Positions 41,731 through 54,635 of a DNA stretch of 64,000 bases are shown in pieces. The notes under the pieces were generated by a model. The model was not told the origin of the DNA and did not search any database. It worked only from the letters and a program-made list of their open reading frames with translations. The translations under genes were made by a program, and so were the position numbers. Position 1 is the first letter of the stretch, and the number at the start of each line of letters is the position of its first letter. The DNA is from Gonocerus acuteangulatus. Taxonomy: Eukaryota > Arthropoda > Insecta > Hemiptera > Coreidae. The stretch is from positions 61,750,704 to 61,814,703 of the forward strand of contig OX328124.1 of assembly GCA_946811695.1 (NCBI GenBank), written 5' to 3'.

Positions 41731-42867
41731 ACACTGCCTATGGAATAGTGGTTCTAAAAGCTGCTTCGTCATTAAAACATTAGTTTTTCATTTACCGGCA
41801 TACCCAAATTTTATGATTATTTGGATACTCTGAACTTTTATATTATTATCAAACAGTACTTGGTTCAGTACTGATGGATTGAATAAACACATTACACATG
41901 CAGCCAGGTGAGAAAATGGTGCAAGACTCTTCTTCAAGAAACTCATCAGTAAGTCCGCTAAATGAGCTTCAATTTTTTTAAGAAGTCGAATGAAATTCTT
42001 TCATTAAAGAAGATAGAGCTGCCATCTTCAGTACAGCGCATTCTCCAGCGTTTCTCATAACAAACGCGGCAGTCAACTCAGAGTTCTTAACGTTTAGTTA
42101 ATTAATTAAGCAGTTTTAGGTATTGAATTCCTGGAAAAATTAATTATCCAAATAACAGAATTGTGTCCCTTTCTCTATATTCTAACGATATGAAGAGTCT
42201 CATGGCTTTAATATTAAAACTAAATTTTTACAAAGTTTATTTGTATAAAGGAGCCGTTCATTTTGAAAATGGCTTAAGCCCATTTGCCAGTTATTTCCAT
42301 TTGCCAGTAGTATGTATACATGTATAATTCATTTATCAATAATATTTAGGTTACTTATATTCCAAATAGATACAATAATTCTGGACACATAAGTTTTCAG
42401 AGTTAGTTCAATAAGTGATCCGTTTACATTGAAAGTGGCCAAACTCCAGTTATAAGTAAATCAATATAGCAATTTTTTGTGTTTTTGAATTTAACGACTT
42501 CAAACGATGATAAAGAAAACAATAAGCTTAGAGAAGAAAATACAGTGTATTCTAGATTTGCAGAATCAGTTTGAGAATCATTAAAACAAGATCAGAAACA
42601 AATATTACGTAATTCAGAAAATTATTGCAAAAAGCATTACCTTATCTACATCAGCAGCATGTTATAAATATGTATGTCATAAATTTGGGTTTTCGCATTT
42701 TTCAGAACGATTATGCCTTAATATACGTTTGGGATACTATTACCTCAAGAAGTGATTATGAAATAGCTTCATGCATCTTAAGACATGTTACAAATTTAAG
42801 AAGTGAAAGGCTCATCATAGCTTACTTCGACATGTGTGCACAGCAAACTAGATACTAATTGGTAACA
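41731..42867. other. Non-coding DNA, nothing recognised
   Basis: A 77-codon frame at 42625-42858 contains no recognised motif. No repeat family was seen. Confidence 0.35.
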
Positions 42868-43085
42868 ATGGTTTTTCATAGAACTTAGATGAGAAATTAT
42901 CAAAACAACAAAGTAAAATGACAGAAGTACAGATAAACAAAGAGATAATAGTTTTTTTTTAAATATATAAAATTATCTCTCTGTTTATGTGTACTTTTGG
43001 CATTTTGGTTTGTTGTTTTGATAATTTTTTCTTATTCTTAACTGCTTGCCAAAACAATGAAAAACTATTGTTTTTTAATGAAAAA
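42868..43085. repeat. Imperfect inverted repeat ~90 bp per arm
   Basis: The arms (about 42868-42951 and 42975-43085) share aacaatggtttttcat, aaattatcaaaacaacaaa, aaaatgac and acataaacagagagataat-type blocks in inverse order around a TA-rich centre. This could be the remnant of a foldback or MITE. It lies ~150 bp before the Penelope-like tail at 43233. Confidence 0.65.
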
Positions 43086-43232
43086 CTATTACAATGTTTT
43101 GTTATTTATTGGACCGAAAAAGGTTTATAACCGATGTTTATGATCTAATGTATTGTTTTACTGTTTTTAATAAATCTCTTCGATAATTCTGTATATTGTT
43201 TTGTAGACTAAGAGTTTTACAAAGATCTGGTT

Positions 43233-43306
43233 GTTCTTAGCCGAATCCCAACTATTCCCGGAATTCTCGTCATCTCGAAGGCTATCTGCACGTCATTATA
43301 ACGGGT
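43233..43306 (+). mobile_element. Penelope-like tail relic
   Basis: The segment ttcttagccgaatcccaac, attccc and tcatctcgaaggctatc aligns with 7440-7503, covering both the arm end and the 34-nt extension of the nested insert at 7061-7503. It shows that the extension travels with the element. Confidence 0.55.
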
Positions 43307-46300
43307 ATTATTTTTTTATCCAATTAGTACGTAAAGAAATACTTCAAATGAACAACATTTAATTGAATTGCGTGCATGTTATTAAGAGACAAATCATACC
43401 CACAAATACCTGAATGAGATGAAATCTTTTAAACAAAGAGCTCTCAAAAATAAGAATGGAAATCAAACGTTCCAGAAAATTGGGTACAAAATGGTGCGGT
43501 ACTGAAAATATGATGCTTAACAATCAAAATTCCGAAACTGCGCAATGATTAGAGTACGAAAGATCATTATGAGAACCCATTCCTGTTTTAACCGTGTCAT
43601 TTTCATCAGGAGGAAATCTTGGGGGGGGGGGCGAACAATCATCGGCATGTAAATTTCTTAATTTGTATGCAGATTTGGGGGCGCTAGGTCCGAATCCCGC
43701 CGCTTTCTACCCCCACCCCTGACAGTTCTTGATATAAAATCTGTGGCAATTTGCAGCAAACGAATGGAATTAGCGAGACTACAGCTCGCTACATACAGGA
43801 CAGGGAAGGGAAGACAACCCAAGGGAACTCACTTATTCCCAGCTTGAAGAAATGCATTTTATGTAGACTCTACAGTAAATCATTTATAAAAATGATGTGA
43901 CAATAGTACAGAAATATTCATGGACCAATTCTAAATAGGGAAGGATTATATTTTTATTAAAACATAATTTTAGGCAGTAAATGGCTAGGTAAATTTTAGA
44001 TAAATGAAAACAATGCCAATAATAGTACTACGCAATATATTAATAAGATAAAGCATTGGAAGTATATTATTGCATTTAACATAATCTCCTAGATTTGTAG
44101 TCACATAGTCTGTCCGAAAGACTAAAAATGTGATGGAAAATGGATTAAATCTATGGAGAACTAGAATTAATATTCTCTAAATAATGAACATTATTGGCAA
44201 TATCAGGAATGGGATGTTTGGTCTTTGTCATTACATTATTGACATAATCTGGCCTACATTCTGTCAATTCAACGATTGACGGTTTTCCATATTTTATCAA
44301 GAAGCTGCCGCTGTTTGGTCTACTTTATCTACCCTAGATATTGGGAAAACCTATAATGGTGTACCTTTATTTGTAAAAATATCTGGATGGTTTCGGTTTT
44401 ATATTTCATTTATAGTAAATCTGCTAAAAACGTACTTATCAATCCTATTTTGTTATTATAAACGTACTAGTTAGTTTAAATCGTAGTAAGGGTGAGACTA
44501 GAGACTTTCAGGATCAAAATCTAGCTCTAAATAGCTTGAAATTCTGTGATATAAAACTCAATAGGCTATATGGTAACGTAACCTCCGGGTTAGGGAGTTA
44601 GCTTTTCTGAAATTAAACATTTGAAAATTAGTTAACTTATTCACATAAACTCCCTCCTGGCCATCATTCCCTTATAAAGGTTGGAGAAAGTCCTTTATTT
44701 TATTTATTTTTAACAATTGATACATTTTTTTAACAGTATTTTTTTAAAACATTTATAAAAATACTTTTCCCATAACGTTTATTTTTTACTTCTTTAGTTA
44801 ATTTATTTTCCCTAGCCTACCTTACCTTCTATAGTTGGGCATGATTTACGGCTTATATAATAGTATTGTCCCTGGTAAAATTTTATTACATGCATCAGTA
44901 GGTTAAATGGGTTAGGAAAGTCCAGCTATTCTACGCTTGAGTTCAAATGTCATGTTTTTACATTTTATTTCAGATTATTAGATTTGACAATACAGTTTTC
45001 AAAGAAAAGGTGTCACCTGAGGCACACATTAGGCAGTCCTGTCAGGGAAAAGTGACTGGTATTTTTTCAAAGTTTAGATTTTGGCCCAAATGAAACAACA
45101 CATTTTGCCTAATCATAAATTACATCGGCACAATATCTATCGATTAAATTTTGAACATAACATAAGTTAAATAATTCTCCTAAATGAATATAGAATCCAT
45201 TCACCTTAGTTTTTAGAGATACGAGAGTTACTGGAAAGTTAGAGCACACTTGTTTTTAGAAACGACTTCGCGTGTGTCCCAGTTATTTGGTAGAAAACAG
45301 ATTTATATCCTCAAACCACTAATAAAGTTAAAGTTAACACAGTGTAAACAATTGATCTGTCAATTTACTATCCAGTAAACAAGGCATAACTCTAACAAAA
45401 AAAAGTTTCAAGAACTTTGAAAGTGCTTTTTCATATAACTTATCAAGAAACTCCACCTCTCTGAGTCACAATGTTCTTTCCTTTAATGGTTTATTTTATG
45501 AAGAAGCAGTATATTCTTTATATACAGCATTTGGTTTTTATATGACGATGAAAGTGAAACTGTATAATACAGACATCAGATTAATTGCATGAGAAATTCA
45601 TTATTTGGTATCGACTGATAGTATTCTGTAAATAAATTAGGTACATGAAAAAAATTTATTAAATTTTTCTGTACATTTGTGAGCTCAGTATTTATTTTAC
45701 TGTTGACTGAACGAATTACAGCATTACTGGTCCTTAAAAATGAAGTAATGCCGTTGGTAATTCATAGAAAAATAAAAAGTGTCCCTATTTCATTTAACAT
45801 ACATTTTATAATTAATCTTAAGATTGATTGTATCAAATAGACTACAAAAATGTCTGGAATGTAGACCATCGCTATGTAGGACAATCTTGATAAACGGTGG
45901 GTAAAGAATATATACAATTTCCAAATCCCCAGAACCTAATCCACGCAGTAAAACCAAGAAAACTAATCACGACGATATCCCTGGATTGATTGTTCAGCTG
46001 TGTGCTTAGCAACGACCTTAATATGAACAGTCTGTCTAAAATTTATTTTAATACAGTGGTCTTTCTAGAATAAAGACAAGTTTAGTTTAGACCCATCTCT
46101 TGAGGTTTAAGAGGGAGGATAGATATTGGTATGGTGGAATGATGGATAGTAGGTGAGCAAGCTATCCACCCCTTGGGATACATACCTCCACTTTCTTCCG
46201 ACAGTAAACACACTTATTACGTATGCATAGTTTACATAGGTCAGCCGTCCCTCGTCTCCCGGCCTACAGCTCAGACCCAATTCCCAATATCATACATACA

Positions 46301-46656
46301 AATGGAAGGCTGTTTGTAGCCCATTCAATACATACATTTGTATCTGACTCCTTTTACTTAGATAACCTTTTCACTTAGGCTATACATTGGAAATTGGTCG
46401 TCATTGGATTTTTCTTTTCATCTAATATGACTACTTTCTTCTTCGAACTCAACGGTAATGTTAGTTAAGAAAATGTGGAGCAAAGAGTTTTACATACATT
46501 TCAATAAGTAATTAAATTGTGATATCCTTCTAGAATATTTAGTTGCATTCAAGACAAAATTTACAGTATTTTCTTCAAATCTCCAATCATATCCTTTTTA
46601 CTATGGACCAAAAATGAGGCCCACAAAATTTATATATATATATATGTCGGAATATT
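43307..46656. other. Non-coding DNA, nothing recognised
   Basis: About 3.3 kb of mostly AT-rich sequence. A G-run occurs at ~43621-43631. No gene, RNA or repeat family was recognised. Confidence 0.35.
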
Positions 46657-46712
46657 AATCTGTTAACAGGAATGCGGCCACAATTTTGGTGGCCGCATAC
46701 CTGTTACAGATT
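46657..46712. repeat. Strong hairpin with GC-rich core
   Basis: aatctgttaacagg, atgcggccac and their complements (gtggccgcat, cctgttacagatt) form a ~22-bp stem with small mismatches around aatttt. It stands out in AT-rich DNA. A partial repeat, caacagattacggagg, follows. The function is unknown; it may be a MITE relic. Confidence 0.7.
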
Positions 46713-47694
46713 ACGGAGTGCAACAGATTACGGAGGACATCTTTATTTTTTTCGAAAGGAGAGCCAACACGCTAAGGTATAGACAATCTCAAAATCCTAA
46801 GCATGGACTGTTCACGCCTTAACAGTAAAGAATACGTTAATAAGCTCTAAAAAGTAAGTAATCATTGACTTATAAGAAGTAACATCCTAATTTGTTATCA
46901 ATTACTAGTCAAAAGGTATCTTTTTGGCAATTATTATTCTTGGGAGTACCTAATTTATAAAAAAAAAAAAAATAATAAAATAAAATAAAAAATCTTTTTC
47001 CTGCCTAGCAGTCCTCGAATACAATAAGTTATATTTAAAAGAAAGAAACATTTATAATTATTCACTCTATTTAATATTCGAGCTTTTGAGGATACACATT
47101 CTACGGAAAAGGATTTGAATACACAAATATCGAAATGATCTTGCAACTTTATAGAAATATTTGTAACTGAGTAAATTTTTCTTACAAATTCTTTTATATT
47201 TATATTAATACTGCCAAACAGGTAAATACATAATACTTTATTAGAGCACGCGTCTCGAACTTACATAGACCATTAAGCAACGACTTGAACGGTGGTTGCT
47301 ATTCCAGCCGAGACCATAGTTTGGGATGCTGCCAACACAAAGTGGTATATAAATCTCTTATGATTCAGTACGTGGATGAACCTTAGGTAATTCTCTTGAG
47401 ATATATGTTTTATTTAATTTGTTCGACAACATAATTTGAAATAAGTGTTTTTCTGTCATTTCTGGCATATTGATAATAGGTCTATGTCAGGTACTCTTAT
47501 GGGCAGTTATTAAGAAATATATGGAGAAATACAATACTTTATTAGATTAAATACTAATTTTGTTGGGATCACTTGATTACCAGTAGCATTGTACTATACA
47601 CTGACACTAATTTCTTTGCTATTTATTCCTGACCAGTTAAGAAGAGCGAATTTGAAGAAACGGCATTCTATTGATGTGTCATTTTCTCAAAATA

Positions 47695-47697
<3 letters not shown>
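46713..47697. other. Non-coding DNA, nothing recognised
   Basis: No gene or repeat family was recognised. Confidence 0.35.

Positions 47698-47749
<52 letters not shown>
47698..47749. repeat. (TA)n microsatellite
   Basis: A TA run of ~50 bp. Confidence 0.95.
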
Positions 47750-47752
<3 letters not shown>

Positions 47753-48062
47753 AGTACATACTCGTGTCTGGTAAAAGTTAAAGAAACGATTTTCATTGTA
47801 TTGATAGTCGTACGCAATTTTGAACCTATTCAGGGATTAATTGTTTTAGTAATAAGAATAACTCAGTTCCGATTTAAGCAGTAATCTATTTTTGAAACCC
47901 CCGCCGGAAAAAACGAGAAATATATATAGAAATACCAAGAAGACAACTTCCATTTCCTTGCAGTATGCCCAGTTCTACCAAAGAGGAATAAGTGAAAGGA
48001 CTAATTGGGAGAAATTGGGAAGTACTCTTAAGTAAATCAACGCTCTTTACAAGTACAGACAA

Positions 48063-48095
<33 letters not shown>

Positions 48096-48235
48096 CTCGT
48101 GTCTGTCTGTTTGTCTGTATGTTTGTTTGTTCTTTTTACTAATCCACACCGTTTGACCGATTTGGACCAAACTTCGCACATATGTACGTCTTGATATGGG
48201 AAATCTCGTAGGCTAGCTCAAAATCTTCTAGGATT
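48063..48235 (+). mobile_element. Helitron-like 5' end
   Basis: It starts tctatatata after an A, continues (TA)n, aaaaatctcgtgtctgtc, gttctttttactaatcc, ccgtttgaccgatttgg and acgtcttgatatggg. Starts of this TC-TATATATA form followed by such units are common among arthropod Helitrons. No 3' end or helicase was found nearby. Confidence 0.5.
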
Positions 48236-48400
48236 CATAGTTTGGAAGTAACGAGTTCGAAACTGTCATATTCAGAAGAGTTCATAGTCAGAAATAGGCA
48301 TTTTCTTTCCAGTGTTGCCCCTCCTTCTAAGAAGAAGTGCAATACAAAATCTTTGTTAGTTTATCTAAATAGTAGGTTTATATTATCAGAGTTTCGACAA

Positions 48401-48472
48401 ATATCATATAAGATATCATATAAGATCATATAATAAAATATCATATAAGATCATATAATAAAATATCATATT
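48401..48472 (+). repeat. Short tandem repeat of atcatataagatc type
   Basis: About two and a half copies of a ~26-bp unit (atcatataagatcatataa plus taaaat). A separate direct repeat, ggactaatatcatataag, lies at ~48570 and ~48632. Confidence 0.7.
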
Positions 48473-48875
48473 TTTTAAGATTAATTTTCTTAATATCAGA
48501 TCAGTTTTCTTCATATCAAATCAATTTTGATTTGATTGCCTAGGGCAACACTGCTCTAACCAGAATATAGACTAATATCGTATAAGTAAGTATATCATAA
48601 AAATGTTCTGTGTTTATCTAATCATAATTTGGACTAATATCATATAAGTAAGTATTCATGTTTCTATTCAGAACTTTAATAATTTCAATACTTTTGTTGA
48701 GGGGCACTTTTATATCTCTACTATAGTAGAGAAGGAAGGTTGCACTATCGGTTATAAAAAGTGATCTTTGTATGTAGTACTGTTTTCATTTAAAATAAAT
48801 GAATATGTTTGTACTGGCATTTGATGTAGAGGGTTGTAGTATGTGGAAAAACGCTTAACTTTGTTTTAGAAACTG

Positions 48876-50227
48876 ATGAAGTGTGTAAATATCATTGAAA
48901 AGGCAAAGAAGACACAATTTGACGAAGATTGGGATCAGCAGGACTTTCTAGGATCAAATAAACAATTAGACTTTCTTTGTGATTTGACAACAGCATATGA
49001 TATAATTAAGAAATATGATAGCTTATACCTAAAGGAATCAATAGTATTGCAAATTGTATGTAGAAACTTCAGAAAAAATAAAATTCAAACAACTGAAATG
49101 AAACATCAAGGTGACAGTTATGGGAGAACTTCAAGTGCATTTAAGGCAGTAAAGAATCAGTTTATCTGGACCTGATATAAATTTATAAAACTTGTGTTGT
49201 AAAATGAACCGTGTCCCTTTTGAAAACAGTAGGAACAAGGCTAAAAGTATTTTGGAATTGTTGACAGTGATGTATGTAGACCTTTTCTAAGTATGAGTCT
49301 CAAAGGTGAAAAATATTTTGTTTCATTTACAGATGATTATATCATAGCTAGGATTAAACCTAAAAAAGAAGTTTTTAATTCCTTTGTTCAATAAGTAAAT
49401 GAGGTTGAAAACTTAAGAAATAAGAGAATTGGTATTCTGGGATGTGACATTGGTAAGAAATATTTAAATAGTAAGATTTATGACTTCACAAAAAGAAAAA
49501 GGGTATCAAAATTAATCCCTGCCCCACATATGTTCATGAATTAAACGGAGTGATTTAATAGAACAATTATGAATATATCTCATTGTTTACTGGCAAAAGC
49601 TATTGTAGAAAAAAATGTTGGCCAGAAATTGTCTGTGCAGCAACTTATTTGAAAAATCGCTCTTTAGCTAACACCATTGAGAATAAAACACCCTATGAAA
49701 TATTTTTTGGAAAGAAACCAGATGTTTCTAACTTTAATTTATATGGTAGTAAAGATTTTGTTAGGAAACCCGAACAAATAATAACTTCTAAATGGGACAA
49801 AAAGGTAAATATGTGCATTTGAATCGGTTATAGTGAAGTGGGATATAAAGTACTTTTGAATAATAAAATCATTGTCGCTAGGCATGTTGATGTTATCCAA
49901 GAAAACATAAGCTGTATTGGATTGGCTGAGTGTGAATCTGATAAAGATCTAGCGATTGCGATTTTTGGGATAGAGAAATAGATAGTTTGAAACAAAATAA
50001 TGCTTGAGATTTTGTTGAAATAAGAAAGTTGTAGATATCAAATGGGTCTAAATGTTGAACAGATGGATGTAGAGACTATATTCTTAAATGATCATTTAGA
50101 AGGAAAATCCACCACTGGTTTTCTTATTAGGTTATTTGGTAATGTATTATACTGGAAATCGAGAAAGAAAAAAGATGTTACAGAAGAGTCTACATATGCA
50201 GAATATGTAGCTTTAAGTGAAGTTTAA
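48876..50227 (+). pseudogene. Ty1/copia retrotransposon relic
   Basis: Pieces of a copia polyprotein lie in correct order but shifting frames. A gag-like part is at 48876-49175. Integrase follows: a GEKYFVSFTDDY-like block near 49300, an RNKRIGILGCDIG block near 49425, and at 49583-49822 YLKNRSLANTIENKTPYEIFFGKKPDVSNF. Then IGYSEVGYKV. At 50042-50227 an RT start (EQMDVETIFLND) is fused directly to the RNase H end (GKSTTGFLIRLFGNVLYWKSRKKKDVTEESTYAEYVALSE). Most of RT is deleted and the gaps hold stops. No LTRs, primer-binding site or polypurine tract could be identified. Confidence 0.85.
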
Positions 50228-50844
50228 AGTTCCAAGACTTTCCAAAAAGATAGAACTTTTTGTTTTAAACATAAAGATTTTTTTAAACATTAAAAACTCC
50301 TTTGAGAACAATGTCATTTTGTAAAGGACTTAAATTTATGAACTTGAAATTAATTCTCTCACATACATATGCAAATATTATTAAAATATTATATTAAATG
50401 TTGTTATATTTAACTTATTTTTTTATTCGCATATAGATAGATGTACACAATAAATTACATAAATGTTTATAATCATACAAATGAATGTATATAAATGAAT
50501 TCATTTTCACCACATTTTGAAACATTATTTTATTATTATAAGAGCTGTATGGTTTAGCAACCCTAATAATTTGAGCAGCCTCACTTTAATTTTTTTTTAA
50601 TAAAGTTATTCTTCTTATAATATTTGTTTTGCATGCTATTTTTTTGCAGATAAATTAATGCATTAAAATATTATTTTTATAAGAAGAGGAAGTCACTTGA
50701 ATTGTGGTGTTCTAATAAATGAATATGTAATTAAATTTTCCATGCAATTTTTTATTAATTTAATATCCATCATAATTTAATCATTATATTCTGACATATG
50801 ATTTCTTTTGTCTGAGATAGTTATATCCTCTGACTGACACCATT
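50228..50844. other. Non-coding DNA, nothing recognised
   Basis: Very AT-rich. No gene or repeat family was recognised. Confidence 0.35.
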
Positions 50845-51483
50845 TAGTCGGAGAGCTGGTAACGCACATTTTATGAAGTGTTTTATGCAACTTGGAATTT
50901 TGGTGTATTGTACCTCGTGGATAGGTAAGGCATATATGTGTATCCTGGACATACCTTGGAACACCAGGTACTGCACTGGGAAAGGTCTTAAAAAAATATG
51001 TCCAGATGATTGGTGCTCTCAATCACTCTTATGGTTACACACAGTGTATTGCAGTCTATCATCGGCTGAATTTATTTTCATGTTTGCTGATTACATCAGC
51101 AAACATGAAAAAATAAATAATGTCATTCCTTTTGTAATTATTTTCAATTATGGTGTTTAAATAGCAGTGTGAAGAAGAGACTTCATTTAATATTACAAAA
51201 AACCCACTTCGGTTTTTTTTTATATGTATCCCACTTAAAAGTGTCTGCCTTATATATTATTCATTATAGAATTGCCTTAATTTTACATTAAAGACTTATG
51301 GCTTCTGAATAAAACACTATTTTTGGCCCATAGTTTGTTACTGATTACCATGCGCAGTACCTGGTGTTTCAAGGTATGTCCAGCAACCACATACTTATCT
51401 GTTTATCTACCCTAGAGACCCACTATAGCACAATTTCAAGGCACATAAAACACTTGAAAAGTGTGTTACCAGCTCTTGGACTA
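50845..51483. mobile_element. Long-TIR foldback element, copy 1
   Basis: The ends tagtcggagagctggtaac and its near-complement begin TIRs of at least ~150 bp (sharing gaagtgttttatgcaactt, gtattgtacctc, ggacataccttgg, aggtactgc). The middle holds a 16-bp perfect hairpin (51075-51111, loop ttaca) and cacttaaaagtgtctgcc. The length is 639 bp. A relative at 59868-60764 shares both ends and interior. No transposase. The TSD is not certain because the TIR-like pairing runs on into ATT/AAT. Confidence 0.8.
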
Positions 51484-52192
51484 AATGTTTAAATATGGTT
51501 GCAATTCTGGTAAAAATATTGTTGTTCGTCTAGACAATTTCGTTATTGAAATTTCCAAATACCTTTAATTCATTGTTGTCCATAACTGCAAGAAAAATAT
51601 CTTAAATTTGTTTTTATTCTTAGAGGCCCCTATTTCCTATGATAGAAGGACTATCCTTTTAGAAGAGCGCATGAACCATAAAATTTGAAACAGAAGCTTT
51701 AATAGAAAGGAAAAAAAAAAGTGAACAAAAATATGAGGAGCTTAGTATCAAAGTTGGACAACTCCACTTTTGATTTTTTTTACAGGAGAGGTAAAAAACC
51801 ATATCTACTATAGGGTTGTCAGTATCATGGTGATTCTTTTATACGTTATTCTCCTAGGTCCAAAAAACATGTTTTCAAAGGCATTACAAAATTATATGAG
51901 TATTAAGGCCGTAATCACACTTTAAATAGTGTCCATGTTTGAAACCAAGTCATGGAGTTGTCTGTTTTTGAAACCAAAGGGAGCCATTTTAAAATTGAAT
52001 CTATCCTCTTTTGAAACCAAAAAAAAAATATGAATTCAATATGCACGAGAGTGTGTTAATATAATATAATTATGTCTAACGTATTAAAAAAAATCGTATT
52101 GTTAAAAATTTCTTGAAAAAAAAATATTTAAATGCAGTGTGACAAAATTGAAGTCTTTGAATTATTCTCACACCTTAGAAAGAACTAGTTCA
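51484..52192. other. Non-coding DNA, nothing recognised
   Basis: No gene or repeat family was recognised. Short repeats of gaaaccaa occur at 51940-52020. Confidence 0.35.
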
Positions 52193-52429
52193 TCAAAATC
52201 TGCAATCAACACACTCACAGTGTCCACTGTTGACAACATTAGCAGTTTCACTCTGTACTGTGAGGTTGCGGTACCACTGCAAACGGTCTCTTTCTTTCCA
52301 ATTTTCTCCGAAGTACTTGGATAAGAGATTCTTAACATCTGCAAGTTTCTTGGGGTTGACGCTACAGCCGACGGGAATTGGTACAGGATTAAGTTCTAGA
52401 AGTGACTTGGCCTTCTTTGTTATGGACAT
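52193..52429 (-). pseudogene. Decayed coding remnant, probably transposon-related
   Basis: This 78-codon reverse frame has a protein-like composition (LLELNPVPIPVG, PKKLADVKNLLSKYFGENW, LQWYRNLTVQ). The style, a short lysine-rich helix followed by a hydrophobic-YRNL block, resembles C-terminal pieces of transposon-encoded proteins common in arthropods, but I cannot name the family. Sequence upstream (52430-52500) keeps a plausible coding look in shifted frames. No catalytic motif is visible. Confidence 0.3.
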
Positions 52430-52755
52430 AAATCTTTCCCGTCAATTATGGTGTAGTATGGCGCACCGCACTTTGATTGTGCAGAGATTGTAAAGATATC
52501 TGTAATGAAACTAAATTATCCTTAGTTTATTCGGTTTAGAAAAAATGTGGTACTTCGCTATCCTCTTCGCACAGTTTTACCTAAAAGTACATGTATTGAA
52601 GTTGCTGTGCTATAATTTTCATCGCCGTACTCAGCCATACTTGTGCACAGCTTATTAAAATTAATTTATCAATTAGTGATGCGATTATTTTATTAAAAAC
52701 GAGTTAACCATTATTATTTTCTGGAGATAGTTGTTCATCTATTAGTATAATTGAT

Positions 52756-53131
52756 GGGCTCAGTGCCAAAGGTGACTAACCCACAATTAGAACATACTGA
52801 GAAAATTAAGGTTAAAGTTTAGAAGATTTTGGAAAAAATTGGTGTTGGTGGCAGAAACGATTTTAATTGGTCTTTATTCATTAGATACATAACATTCTTA
52901 TGAATATACCATAATAATAAAACGTTTATAGTTAAGGTTGGTCAAGTCTGCCTCTCATAAGATTTAACTTTGCAGTAAATTCCAAAACAAACTAACAGAA
53001 GTCAGTACTAATCAATGAGGTGTAAAGGCTGGTCATTTCTATCAATTATAAAACTTAAAATTCTCTATCAGGATAAGTGAATAACTCAAATTTGTTAAAA
53101 ATGTGGGTTAGTCACCTTTGGCACTGAGCCC
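52756..53131. mobile_element. MITE with 29-bp perfect TIRs
   Basis: The ends gggctcagtgccaaaggtg plus actaacccac are perfectly inverted at 53103-53131. Similarity extends ~12 nt further out on both sides (ataattgat / ttcaattat), so the true ends may be ~52744-53143. There a degenerate direct repeat (tctattagt / tctatttat) could be a 9-bp TSD. The interior is 376 bp of AT-rich non-coding sequence. The superfamily is not assigned. Confidence 0.75.
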
Positions 53132-53417
53132 TTCAATTATTCTATTTATATTATTTTATAATTTTTCCCTATTACATTACACAACGTTGGATGTTATTTT
53201 GATTCTATTTTTTTAAACTATTTATTTTCAATGATGATAGAGGAGTGATCCTTTCATTTTTTATGCTTCTTATTCACCACTTTATCACTCTGTATCTCAA
53301 ATTCCTGCTGATTGGCCTTGTCCAAGCTTTTTTGTAAATTGAAGTTAATTATTTGAGCATTAATGAACATTTTAATATATATTTATGTGTTTCGTATTTT
53401 GTACGGATTTAATATAT

Positions 53418-53422
<5 letters not shown>
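53132..53422. other. Non-coding DNA, nothing recognised
   Basis: No feature was recognised. Confidence 0.3.

Positions 53423-53513
<91 letters not shown>
53423..53513. repeat. Two (TA)n runs
   Basis: TA runs at ~53423-53461 and ~53469-53511 are separated by taaat. The YIYI frames through them are artefacts. Confidence 0.95.
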
Positions 53514-53516
<3 letters not shown>

Positions 53517-54623
53517 ATGTTTCCCCACCCCTTAAAAAATCTGTTAAAGTTGTTTAAAAGTAATTTATAACAAAATTGAATATTCTAGATGGTTCTAAAA
53601 ACATGCCTAAAAAAGTCCAATACTCTGATTACTAGCAATAGTTGAGAAGATGCGGTAGGATATTTGGAATAGGAATGCCGCTGTAGGAATGGGACGCGTT
53701 TGTGGTCTGTGTTTAATTAGACCAATACAACGATTTGATGCAGGTCCATCCACCCTACCATTACTTTCTCTCTCTTCCAACAACATATTTCTAACTATTA
53801 TTCACAATATTGTTCCCCTCAATAATTTCTGCCTTTCTAAAGGAACATTTTTTGTAAATAATTTATTGATTTACCGCTTTTCCTATCTCTCTCGATAGGG
53901 AAGAAACCCGCTTACGGCAACCCTCATATGGCGAAATCCTCGAAAAAAATCTAACGCCTTCTTCACGTTCTTACTTTAATAGGCTTACAGGTACACGTTT
54001 AGTGCGCAATTGGAGTCGGGTAAGGTAATTAAACCACTTTCAAGCGTATATCTATGACCGTTTGTTGCTTTGTAGCTTTATTTATTGGCCTATTTTCAAC
54101 TGGTTTATTACTATTATAAATATTATTTTTTTGTCAAAGGTTGTTTATTTTTTTGTTTTTATTATATTTGGTTCTTAGTAATACTAAAATAAAAATTTTC
54201 TGAGTGAAATATGAAACAACAAACATTTACAATTTAGAAATTTCTTTTTCATATTCCAGTAGAATTTAAATTATACATTAAGATACTGAAACTCCTTTCC
54301 TCAAATAATAAGGCGTCGACAAAGAAACTTTAGACCAAAAAAAAAAAAAGATGATATGGCCTGGAATGTAAAGCCATGAAAAATTATTTCTTGGAAAAAC
54401 ATTTTGCTGGTTCTTTGTAAAATATTTACTTTGCTTTTTGGGATCCTTTTGAAGATGGGTAAAGTATTGGGATTAAAAGAAGTGGACGAGGAGGACAAGG
54501 TATGTCCGATCTCATGGATTGATGAAAGGAAAAATGTTCCAGAAAATTTATTGAATTTCGATAAAGGTCTTTCAGTCGAGATTATTTCAGATAAAGAATA
54601 ATAAATAATTCTATAATTGTTAA
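53514..54623. other. Non-coding DNA, nothing recognised
   Basis: A 65-codon frame at 54404-54601 (GKVLGLKEVDEEDKVCPISW) has a mixed composition but no family resemblance. Nothing else was recognised. Confidence 0.35.
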
Positions 54624-54635
54624 CAAGGGCTTATT

